From NCBI GenBank assembly GCA_012520655.1, contig JAAYNW010000007.1, forward strand, positions 1-57,208: a DNA stretch of 57,208 nt, written 5' to 3'. A program made the translations under genes and the position numbers. This document shows positions 26,971-34,656 of the stretch, piece by piece. Each line of letters begins with the position of its first letter. Positions within the stretch are counted from its first letter, which is position 1. Origin of the DNA: Clostridiales bacterium (GTDB lineage: Bacteria > Bacillota > Clostridia > Lachnospirales > Lachnospiraceae). The notes under the pieces are model-generated. The model worked only from the letters and a program-made list of their open reading frames with translations. It was not told the DNA's origin and searched no databases.

Positions 26971-27001
26971 GAAGGAGAAGCATATGAAAGAGAAGCATAT
27001 G
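26971..27001 (+). repeat. Tandem 15-bp duplication of RBS plus start codon
   Basis: AAGGAGAAGCATATG is followed directly by AAAGAGAAGCATATG, giving two consecutive site-plus-ATG units in frame at the start of the FlhB-like gene and encoding a repeated KEKHM. Confidence 0.7.
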
Positions 27002-27280
27002 AAGGAAAAACCAAGGCAGGCTATTGCCCTTGCATATGATCCGGATGACGAAGTACCGAGAATCATTGCCGGCGGACAGGGGGAGCTGGCAGAGAGAATT
27101 ATCGAACGTGCGAAGGAAGCGGATATTCCGATTCATAAGGACGATAAGTTGGCTGACACCTTATCCAGACTGGAAATCGGCGATATGATACCGCCCGAAT
27201 TATATGAAGTGGTGGCGGAGATTCTTGTATTTGTAGATGCGATGGATAAAATCAAGGTAAAGATGAATAGGGAAAAATAA
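26984..27280 (+). CDS. FlhB C-terminal-domain-like protein (EscU/YscU family, YlqH-like)
   Basis: A 98-residue stand-alone homologue of the cytoplasmic domain of the flagellar/type III export switch FlhB, with AIALAYDPDDEVPRIIAGG, RAKEADIPIHKDDKLADTL and GDMIPPELYEVVAEIL. The membrane part and the NPTH autocleavage site of full FlhB are absent. In Bacillus the homologue YlqH sits at the same place after rnhB and ylqG. The ATG at 26984 has AAGGAG six bases upstream; a second ATG at 26999 lies in an almost exact repeat of that 15-base unit. Confidence 0.85.
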   Translation: MKEKHMKEKPRQAIALAYDPDDEVPRIIAGGQGELAERIIERAKEADIPIHKDDKLADTLSRLEIGDMIPPELYEVVAEILVFVDAMDKIKVKMNREK

Positions 27281-27299
27281 AGAAAAGTAAAGGAAATGA

Positions 27300-27674
27300 A
27301 TGTTGAATAATAGGGGAATAGGAAAGCACTATGAGGAGTTGGCATGCAGCTATTTGGAGCAGAACGGATTCGAAGTTGCAGAGAAAAACTTCAGAAGCAG
27401 GAACGGAGAAATAGATATTATAGGATATCATGGAGAGTTTCTCGTGTTTGTCGAAGTTAAATACCGTGCAACGGATAAAAAAGGAATGCCGGAAGAAGCG
27501 GTCATACCTGCGAAGCAGAAAAGAATATGCAAAACGGCCGACTATTACCGGTTTCTTCATAAATATTCGGATGATAGGCCGGTGCGGTACGATGTAGTCG
27601 GTATTAGCGGTACGGAGGAAGCTGTAAATATAAGGTGGTATAGGAATGCTTTCGCTCATATTTATGCGAGATAA
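27300..27674 (+). CDS. YraN / UPF0102 family endonuclease-like protein
   Basis: A 124-residue member of the YraN family, with a predicted restriction-endonuclease-like fold. It has GKHYEELACSYLEQNGFEV and the putative catalytic pattern RNGEIDIIG...FVEVKYR. The function is not settled; a role in DNA repair or recombination has been proposed from its fold. It is commonly encoded after rnhB, as here. The site AAAGG precedes the ATG at 27300, and pgeF follows after 13 bases. Confidence 0.9.
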   Translation: MLNNRGIGKHYEELACSYLEQNGFEVAEKNFRSRNGEIDIIGYHGEFLVFVEVKYRATDKKGMPEEAVIPAKQKRICKTADYYRFLHKYSDDRPVRYDVVGISGTEEAVNIRWYRNAFAHIYAR

Positions 27675-27687
27675 GGAAGATTAGATT

Positions 27688-28539
27688 ATGCAGATAAACA
27701 GAACGGGCAAAACAGAAGTCTTAAAAATAAATCATTTGGAAGATATGGAATATTTGACCTTCCCTGCACTTGACAATACGAAAATCGTAACTCACCTTTT
27801 TTCCACAAGATTAGGAGGGGTAAGCGAAGGAATATTTCGATCTATGAATTTAAGCTATACGCGGGGAGATAAAAGGGAAGCGGTAAGCGAAAACTTTGCG
27901 AGAGTTGCGAGAGCATTAGGAAGAAATGTGGAAGATTTCGTCTGCTCCGACCAAACCCATACGACAAATGTCAGAAGGGTAACGGCATCGGATAGGGGAA
28001 AAGGCGTTGTCTTTGAAAAGGATTACGCGGATGTGGACGGACTGATTACCGATGAACCGGGTATCGTACTAGCTACCTTTTATGCGGACTGCGTACCACT
28101 TTTTTTTGTCGATACCGTACATAAAGCAATTGGGCTTTCTCATTCGGGATGGCGGGGTACCGTAAATAAAATAGGGGCACATACACTTGAAGAGATGGGA
28201 AAGGCATACGGAACGAAGACGGAAGATGTGGTAGCGGCTATCGGCCCGTCTATTTGCAGGATGTGTTACGAAGTGAGCGAAGATGTGGCCGGAGAATTTG
28301 CGAAAGCTTTTGAAGAAAAAACGCTCTCCGATATTTTATTTAAGAAAGATAAGGAAAAATACCGGCTCGATCTGTGGAAGGCAAATTATCATGTCCTTAG
28401 GCAAGCAGGTATCAAACAGCAAAATATAAGTATTACAGATATATGCACCTGTTGTAATCCAGAATATCTTTTCTCTCATAGAGCGAGCAGAGGGAAAAGA
28501 GGCAACTTAGGTGCTTTTCTAAGCTTGTGTCCGACTTAA
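27688..28539 (+). CDS. pgeF: Peptidoglycan editing factor PgeF (YfiH / polyphenol oxidase family)
   Basis: A 283-residue DUF152 protein. Family members have been reported as purine-nucleoside-active enzymes and, in E. coli, as editors of misincorporated peptidoglycan amino acids. The metal-site residues are visible in SDQTHTTNV (His), FYADCVPLFF (Cys) and LSHSGWRGTV (His). GPSICRMCYEV and the C-terminal CTCCNPEYLFSHRASRGKRG are also typical. The ATG at 27688 follows a weak GGAAG site. The 73-base gap to the next gene is very A/T-rich. Confidence 0.9.
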   Translation: MQINRTGKTEVLKINHLEDMEYLTFPALDNTKIVTHLFSTRLGGVSEGIFRSMNLSYTRGDKREAVSENFARVARALGRNVEDFVCSDQTHTTNVRRVTASDRGKGVVFEKDYADVDGLITDEPGIVLATFYADCVPLFFVDTVHKAIGLSHSGWRGTVNKIGAHTLEEMGKAYGTKTEDVVAAIGPSICRMCYEVSEDVAGEFAKAFEEKTLSDILFKKDKEKYRLDLWKANYHVLRQAGIKQQNISITDICTCCNPEYLFSHRASRGKRGNLGAFLSLCPT

Positions 28540-28612
28540 GAAAATATTAAAAAAATTCCTATATATGTTTTAAAAAATATATGGTTAGATTAAAGGCAGA
28601 GAGGATTTTACT

Positions 28613-29305
28613 ATGGCTAATATACTTGTGTGTGACGATGATAAAGAGATTGTGGATGCGATCGAGATATATCTGATGCAGGAAGGCTATCATGTGCTGA
28701 AGGCGTATGACGGAGAACAGGCGATAAAGATCTTGAAGGAGAACAACGTACATCTGCTTATTATCGACATTATGATGCCGAAACTGGATGGAATACACGC
28801 GACTTTAAAAATCAGAGAATACAGCAGTATACCTATTATTATTTTATCTGCCAAATCGGAGGACTCGGATAAGATTCTGGGGCTCAATATCGGGGCGGAT
28901 GATTATGTGACAAAGCCTTTTAATCCATTGGAGCTCGTGGCACGTGTGAAGTCGAACCTGCGGCGCTATACAACACTTGGAAATCTTAACCTGGAGAACA
29001 ATGCGATATTCAGTGCAGGCGGCTTATGCATTAATGACGATACGAAAGAAGTGACCGTAGACGGAGAAAACGTGAAGTTAACGCCGATCGAATATAATAT
29101 TTTATTGCTGCTCGTAAAAAATCAGGGAAGAGTATTTTCCATCGATCAAATATATGAAAGTATATGGAACGAAGAGGCAATTGGGGCCGATAACACGGTA
29201 GCCGTTCACATCAGGCATATCAGAGAAAAGATAGAAATTAATCCGAAGGACCCTCGATATTTGAAAGTGATATGGGGGGTAGGTTATAAGATTGAAAAGC
29301 AATAA
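28613..29305 (+). CDS. OmpR/PhoB family response regulator
   Basis: A 230-residue DNA-binding regulator. The receiver domain has the acidic cluster CDDD (7-10), the phosphoacceptor Asp at about 52 in LLIIDIMMPKLDG and the conserved Lys in TKPFNPLELV. The winged-helix output domain (about 130-228) contains LTPIEYNILLLLVKNQGRVF and HIRHIREKIE. It is encoded 54 bases before the sensor kinase, so the two form a two-component pair. The signal is unknown. Confidence 0.95.
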   Translation: MANILVCDDDKEIVDAIEIYLMQEGYHVLKAYDGEQAIKILKENNVHLLIIDIMMPKLDGIHATLKIREYSSIPIIILSAKSEDSDKILGLNIGADDYVTKPFNPLELVARVKSNLRRYTTLGNLNLENNAIFSAGGLCINDDTKEVTVDGENVKLTPIEYNILLLLVKNQGRVFSIDQIYESIWNEEAIGADNTVAVHIRHIREKIEINPKDPRYLKVIWGVGYKIEKQ

Positions 29306-29359
29306 AAGAATTTGTACTAATATATAAACTGCCGGATGTTGAAAGGAGCAGGATATAAG

Positions 29360-31864
29360 ATGAAGAAAAAGATACCCGGGAAAAAGCTGCAAGGATTCCT
29401 GCATATATTGCAGCATATTTTGATCGTTTCTGCGGCAATTGCCATTTTATTTGTCGTGACAGGCTCCAGCGTAATGATAAAAGGTGTGGATGGCAATTAC
29501 AGCTACAGTATGGATGCTGATGAAAAAGGAAAAGTGTATGAAGACTCCTTTTTGTTCAATCATATATTCGGAAGAGGAGTTGCCGACGTGGCTCGTATGG
29601 TAGCAGTCAGGAGCCAGATGGAAACGGACGGCAGGTTTGCCGGAGACAAAGAAATCGATGTGGCCATGTTTTATTACCGTTTTGAAGGCGTGCCGGATAA
29701 ATACGTTACGGCGAAGTATCGTCTGGAGGATTTGATTAAATGGGCGCAGTACGGATTTGAATATGAAGAACAGTGGATGACGGGAGAACAGGTGGATCAT
29801 TTCTTAAACAGAATGACAACTTATACCCAGATTAACTACGATTCAGGAAATCTTCAAGGTAAAATTGTTACTCCTTTTAATTCCGATATACAAGAAAGTA
29901 CGGATGTATACAGCGTATCGGCGAATGGACTGGAGAATGGAGAAACTTTTTATCGAGATGATACGAGCTGTAAAATTTTAGCTAACCGTTACCAGACAAT
30001 AGATGGTAAGAACATAGAAGATTATACAGGCACATGGGATGATTATTATAAGCTGTGTGAGTATGTGGAGAATACGGCAGCGGCATTGAATGATAATTAT
30101 CAGGATTACTCAACATATAATGATTTTTATAAACTGAAAAATTCTAATCTAAGATATTATATAATAAAAACGATTGGTAACAGACAGGAAGTCTATACCA
30201 ATCTGGAAGCTTTCGGGCTATCAGAGAATGAAGTTGCACAGGAGTTTAATAGGTATGGAAAATTTCTTTATTTTAGTCCCGCCGACATGCAGTATACTAC
30301 GAACACATTAGTAAATGAAGAAACGGTGCGACACATTTTTAATTCTTATGAATATGCTTATCCGGAGACAATTAAGGTATGGATTGGTGTGGATACTTCT
30401 TACCCGGCAAACGATGTGTATATTCAGGGATTAAACGGATATACGAGTTATGTTCCTTATTATTGGCAGTTGATTGGCTTTGCTGCAACAGCTCTTTCCG
30501 CTTATTTAATTTTGCTCGTCTGCCTGACATTTGTAGAAGGACGTTCATTAGACGAGGAGGGCAATCCCGTTATTCGTCTGCAGAAAATAGATTTCATTCC
30601 TACGGAAATCTCAGTGTTGGGCACGATTGCTTTAATAGGAGGAATCATAATAGCTCTCACATATATTTATGATTCCATGTCCTTTGAGTATTATTACACG
30701 ACATGGTTTAAAGTGGCGGCAGGCGTTGTCGTCTTGGTATGTGAACTACTGTTTACGGAATTCTATTACAGTATGGTGCGCAGGTTGAAGGCTGATAATC
30801 TCTGGCCGGAAAGTCTCACATATAAAGGCATTGGAAAAGGGAAGAAGATAGTCTGGAATTTGTACGATAACGGCACGGTCATAGTGAAGACGTGGGTTCC
30901 GTATCTCTTGTTTTTAGCAGTAAATTATGTACTTTTTCTGTTCGAAATAAAGGGGATAATTATTGCATTTTGTATCGATATGGCTTTTGGAGTCCTTATC
31001 TATCTCAACACGAAGAACAGGCAGAGAATCGTAGATGCCATAGAGAAGATAAAGGATGGCGAGCTGAAAGTTAAGGTGGATGAAACAGGTCTACACGGAG
31101 ATAATTTAGTATTGGCACAGGCCGTAAACAGCATTGGAGAAGGAATACGGACGGCTGTCGAAACGAGCATGAAGGATGAGCGGTTGAAAGCAGATTTGAT
31201 TACAAATGTATCCCATGATATTAAAACACCGCTTACCTCTATTATCAATTATGTGGATTTGATTAAGCGGGAAAATATTGAGAATGAAAAAGTAAAGGGA
31301 TATGTGGAAGTTCTCGATGCAAAATCACAGAGACTAAAACAGCTTACCGATGATTTGGTAGAAGCCTCCAAAATTTCGTCCGGGAATATTTCCCTGGAGT
31401 GGGAGAGAATTAATCTTGTAGAGCTTGTAAATCAGACGATAGGAGAATTTTCTGAGAAGTTTGAACAGAAGAGACTCACCCCGATTTTGAATACTCCGGG
31501 AAATATGATGTATATTGAAGCGGATAGCAGAAGGATATGGAGAGTGGTAGAAAATCTTCTTAATAATATCTTCAAATATGCGCTGGAGGGAACGAGAATC
31601 TACATGGACATAGCGGAAAGAACCGGAGAATACGGAGAAAAATATGTAGAACTTGCGGTTAAAAACATCTCCGCACAGCCTCTTAACATAGACGCTGACG
31701 AATTGACCGAGCGCTTTATTAGAGGAGACGTGGCGAGAAGCACGGAAGGAAGCGGCTTGGGACTGTCCATAGCCAAGAATCTGACAGAAGCGCAAAAAGG
31801 GATATTTGAGATTCAACTGGATGGCGATTTATTTAAGGTGATTTTGACATTTCCGTTATTATAA
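29360..31864 (+). CDS. Multi-span sensor histidine kinase with a large extracytoplasmic domain
   Basis: The partner of the preceding response regulator; 834 residues. One N-terminal span (about 14-36) is followed by about 330 extracytoplasmic residues rich in Tyr, Asn and acidic residues. Then come four to six spans (about 365-555), a HAMP-like linker (KDGELKVKVDETG), the dimerisation/phosphoacceptor box NVSHDIKTPLTSIINYVD with His at about 619, and an ATPase domain with NLLNNIFKYAL and GSGLGLSIAKNLTE. The start at 29360 follows AAAGGAG; the ATG at 29336 has no site. The extracellular domain matches no family I can name. Confidence 0.92.
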   Translation: MKKKIPGKKLQGFLHILQHILIVSAAIAILFVVTGSSVMIKGVDGNYSYSMDADEKGKVYEDSFLFNHIFGRGVADVARMVAVRSQMETDGRFAGDKEIDVAMFYYRFEGVPDKYVTAKYRLEDLIKWAQYGFEYEEQWMTGEQVDHFLNRMTTYTQINYDSGNLQGKIVTPFNSDIQESTDVYSVSANGLENGETFYRDDTSCKILANRYQTIDGKNIEDYTGTWDDYYKLCEYVENTAAALNDNYQDYSTYNDFYKLKNSNLRYYIIKTIGNRQEVYTNLEAFGLSENEVAQEFNRYGKFLYFSPADMQYTTNTLVNEETVRHIFNSYEYAYPETIKVWIGVDTSYPANDVYIQGLNGYTSYVPYYWQLIGFAATALSAYLILLVCLTFVEGRSLDEEGNPVIRLQKIDFIPTEISVLGTIALIGGIIIALTYIYDSMSFEYYYTTWFKVAAGVVVLVCELLFTEFYYSMVRRLKADNLWPESLTYKGIGKGKKIVWNLYDNGTVIVKTWVPYLLFLAVNYVLFLFEIKGIIIAFCIDMAFGVLIYLNTKNRQRIVDAIEKIKDGELKVKVDETGLHGDNLVLAQAVNSIGEGIRTAVETSMKDERLKADLITNVSHDIKTPLTSIINYVDLIKRENIENEKVKGYVEVLDAKSQRLKQLTDDLVEASKISSGNISLEWERINLVELVNQTIGEFSEKFEQKRLTPILNTPGNMMYIEADSRRIWRVVENLLNNIFKYALEGTRIYMDIAERTGEYGEKYVELAVKNISAQPLNIDADELTERFIRGDVARSTEGSGLGLSIAKNLTEAQKGIFEIQLDGDLFKVILTFPLL

Positions 31865-31898
31865 ATATTAGTAAAATACTCCTTTTTCAATAAAAGAG

Positions 31899-31952
31899 AG
31901 CCTTACTCTATAAATGAATTATCATTTATAAAGTCGAGGCTCCTTTTTCTGC
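31899..31952. terminator. Bidirectional terminator between the histidine kinase and prs
   Basis: GAGCC and TATAAATGA pair with TCATTTATA and GGCTC in a long interrupted stem, with a T-run (CTCCTTTTT) on the + side and a TTTTATT on the minus side. The two convergent genes share it. Confidence 0.8.
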
Positions 31953-31972
31953 CATTGCTTTATTGGCGGCTA

Positions 31973-33160
31973 TTACAGCAACATATGCTCGCGATTATTA
32001 TATTTGGATAAAACTTCGTGAATCTTTTCCGTAGGGGTATGAACGTTTGACATAGAGGAATCGTGATTCATAAAGTCGATGATAGAAGCTAAGAAATTAC
32101 TCATATCCGCTTCCACATAGTAAGGCCGGTCAAGTAATTCCGGCGGCTGATAAGTAAGATTGGTAGTAACTACCTTATCGAAGTAGCATTTTTCATATGC
32201 TTCATCAAAGGCTTTCAGCCCATCGGTAAATAAACCGAATGTACAACAGATAAATACCCTTTTCGCATTCATCGACTTTAACTGTTTTGCGGTATCAATC
32301 ATGCTTCCGCCTGAAGAAATCATATCATCGATGATAATAACATCCTTTCCATCTATATTATCCCCCAAGAACTCATGAGCAACAATCGGATTTTTACCGT
32401 TTATGATAGTTGAATAATCACGGCGTTTGTAGAACATACCGGTATCTACACCAAGAACGTTAGCAAAATATACGGCACGGTCGAGTGCTCCTTCATCGGG
32501 GCTGATGACGATCGTATGGTCCTTATCTATAATAAGATCTTCCTCCGTGCGAAGAAGAGCTTTGACAAACTGATAAGGCGGCGTAAAATTGTCGAATCCG
32601 GAAAGAGGAGCGGCATTTTGTACGCGCGGATCGTGAGCATCGAAAGTAATAAAGTTAGATACGCCCATATTAGTCAATTCCTTAATCGCATAGGCACAGT
32701 CCAAAGATTCCCGACCGTTTCTCTTATGCTGTCTGCCTTCATAAAGAAAAGGCATAATAACATTAATCCGATGGGCTTTTCCATTAGCGGCGGAGATGAG
32801 TCTTTTCAAATCCTGATAATGGTCGTCGGGGGATTTATGGTTAACATACCCGTTTATCTTATAAGTTATACTATGATTGCATACGTCGGTAATAAGAAAC
32901 AAATCCTTGCCGCGGATCGATTCGTTCAGAACAGCCTTCCCTTCTCCGGTACCGAAGCGCGGACAAACAGCGTCTGTCAGATAATTGTCCTCGGTATATC
33001 CCTGAATGGCAGGATCGCTTTTTGCAAGATTATTTACGCTTTTGCGAAACTCCACAAGATAACGATTGACGCTGTCGGCAAGCTTTGCCGCAGATTCAGT
33101 AGCCATAATCTTTAAGGGAGCAACCGGAATGGCCGCTTCAAGTTCACGTAAATTGGGCAT
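31973..33160 (-). CDS. prs: Ribose-phosphate pyrophosphokinase (PRPP synthetase), long Clostridia form
   Basis: Makes PRPP from ribose 5-phosphate and ATP for nucleotide, His and Trp synthesis. The product has 395 residues, longer than the usual 315. The N-terminal half has diverged (for example AANGKAHRINVIMPFLYEGRQ), while the C-terminal half carries VISPDEGALDRAVYFANVLG and the PRPP loop DVIIIDDMISSGGSMIDTAK. It is the only clear minus-strand gene here. GGAGGTTGTC precedes the ATG at 33160; an upstream ATG at 33172 has no site. Its promoter overlaps that of the divergent DUF512 gene. Confidence 0.93.
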   Translation of the reverse strand: MPNLRELEAAIPVAPLKIMATESAAKLADSVNRYLVEFRKSVNNLAKSDPAIQGYTEDNYLTDAVCPRFGTGEGKAVLNESIRGKDLFLITDVCNHSITYKINGYVNHKSPDDHYQDLKRLISAANGKAHRINVIMPFLYEGRQHKRNGRESLDCAYAIKELTNMGVSNFITFDAHDPRVQNAAPLSGFDNFTPPYQFVKALLRTEEDLIIDKDHTIVISPDEGALDRAVYFANVLGVDTGMFYKRRDYSTIINGKNPIVAHEFLGDNIDGKDVIIIDDMISSGGSMIDTAKQLKSMNAKRVFICCTFGLFTDGLKAFDEAYEKCYFDKVVTTNLTYQPPELLDRPYYVEADMSNFLASIIDFMNHDSSMSNVHTPTEKIHEVLSKYNNREHMLL

Positions 33161-33202
33161 GACAACCTCCAAATGTATTTTAATAAAATGATCCTATCCT
33201 AT

Positions 33203-33231
33203 TTTATAGCATTACGGTAGTGACACGTCAA
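33203..33231 (-). promoter_or_regulatory. prs promoter, overlapping the divergent DUF512 promoter
   Basis: On the minus strand TTGACG (complement of 33226-33231), a 17-base spacer and TATAAA (complement of 33203-33208). Its -35 directly abuts the -35 of the opposite promoter. Confidence 0.75.
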
Positions 33232-33248
33232 GGAAATTCTAGTAGAAT
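33220..33248 (+). promoter_or_regulatory. Promoter for DUF512-der-plsY-gpsA, overlapping the prs promoter
   Basis: GTGACA at 33220-33225, a 17-base spacer and TAGAAT at 33243-33248, each one mismatch from consensus. The predicted start is near 33255, 17 bases before the DUF512 start codon. Confidence 0.75.
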
Positions 33249-33271
33249 AAATAGATAAAAGGAGCAAAAAG

Positions 33272-34654
33272 ATGAAAACTAATAAGCATATAGTAAAAAA
33301 AGTTCTTGCAGGAAGCATTGCGCAGGAGATGGAGATAGAGCCCGGAGATGAGCTCCTAGAGATAAACGGAGAGCGTATTACGGATATTTTTGATTACCAG
33401 TATTTGACACAGGATGAATATATAGAAGTCTTAGTGAGAAAGAAAGACGGCGAGGACTGGTTATTGGAAATTGATAAAGACTACGAAGAAGACTTGGGAA
33501 TCGAATTTGAAAATGGTCTGATGGATGATTATCGTTCCTGTTGCAATAAATGCATTTTCTGTTTTATAGATCAGATGCCGAAGGGAATGAGAGAAACCTT
33601 ATATTTTAAAGATGATGATTCCAGGTTATCTTTTTTACAGGGAAATTATGTGACATTAACCAATATGTCGGAGCACGATATCGAGAGAATTATTAAATAT
33701 CATTTGTCTCCGATTAATATATCTTTTCAGACGACCAATCCGGAACTTCGTTGTAAAATGTTAAATAACCGCTTCGCGGGCGAAGCCTTGAAAAAAGTGG
33801 ATATGCTTTACGAGGCAGGAATTACGATGAACGGACAGATCGTTCTGTGCAAGGGGGTAAATGACGGAGCAGAATTGGAGAGAAGCATTTCTGACTTGTC
33901 AAGGTACCTGCCCTATTTGGAAAGCGTATCAGTAGTGCCTGTTGGACTTTCTAAATATAGAGACGGATTATATCATTTAGAGCCATTTACAAAAGAAGAT
34001 GCCAGAGAAGTTATTGAACTTATCCTCAAATGGCAGGAAAAGTTATATCCGGAGTACGGCTTGCATTTTATTCATGCCAGCGATGAATGGTATATTTTAG
34101 CAGAAGAGGATTTGCCGGAAGAGGCATGTTACGACGGATATTTACAGTTAGAAAACGGCGTGGGAATGCTGCGGCTTCTGCTGACGGAATTTTATGAGGC
34201 TTTGACGGAAATGAAGAATGCAAAGCAAATATATGATTATGATAAGAAAGAAAGCATTGCGCTTGCTACGGGCTTATTGGCATATCCGTATATTTCAGAA
34301 ATGGCAAAGGCTGTGGAAGAAGTCTTTCCTTTTCTGGAAGCTAAAGTATATCCGATTATCAATGAGTTCTTTGGCGAGAGGATTACCGTCTCGGGACTTC
34401 TTACAGGGCAGGATATTAAAAAGCAGCTTATGGGGAAGGAACTGGGCGATAGACTGCTCTTGCCTCAGAATGTACTGCGAAGCGGAGAGCAGGTTTTTTT
34501 GGATGATATGACGGTAACGGACTTGGAAAAGGCTTTACAAGTAAAGGTAGATATTGTAAAATCAAGCGGACGTGATTTTATAGATGCGATGCTAAGTATA
34601 GGTTGTGGTAAGTCCGGCGGGGTGTCGGACTTTGGAAGGAGCAAGGTTAAATAA
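33272..34654 (+). CDS. DUF512 protein: PDZ domain plus radical-SAM-like domain
   Basis: A 460-residue protein of unknown reaction. An N-terminal PDZ-like segment (about 1-65, PGDELLEINGERITDIFDYQ) is followed by Cys residues at 90, 94 and 97 in CCNKCIFCF, the CX3CX2C spacing of radical SAM [4Fe-4S] enzymes, then a TIM-barrel-like region (VTLTNMSEHDIERIIKYHLS) and the C-terminal DUF512 region. AAAGGAGC precedes the ATG at 33272. It is encoded 2 bases before der, an association seen in many Clostridia, which suggests a link to ribosome assembly or GTPase function, but that is inference. Confidence 0.85.
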   Translation: MKTNKHIVKKVLAGSIAQEMEIEPGDELLEINGERITDIFDYQYLTQDEYIEVLVRKKDGEDWLLEIDKDYEEDLGIEFENGLMDDYRSCCNKCIFCFIDQMPKGMRETLYFKDDDSRLSFLQGNYVTLTNMSEHDIERIIKYHLSPINISFQTTNPELRCKMLNNRFAGEALKKVDMLYEAGITMNGQIVLCKGVNDGAELERSISDLSRYLPYLESVSVVPVGLSKYRDGLYHLEPFTKEDAREVIELILKWQEKLYPEYGLHFIHASDEWYILAEEDLPEEACYDGYLQLENGVGMLRLLLTEFYEALTEMKNAKQIYDYDKKESIALATGLLAYPYISEMAKAVEEVFPFLEAKVYPIINEFFGERITVSGLLTGQDIKKQLMGKELGDRLLLPQNVLRSGEQVFLDDMTVTDLEKALQVKVDIVKSSGRDFIDAMLSIGCGKSGGVSDFGRSKVK

Positions 34655-34656
34655 TA

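Noticed and set aside
25152-27280. A flagellar operon
   Set aside because: Only the FliK-like and FlhB-tail-like orphans are present; no structural or export genes are nearby.
32516-33115. 199-codon + strand open frame opposite prs
   Set aside because: prs on the minus strand has full family motifs and an RBS; the + frame has neither.
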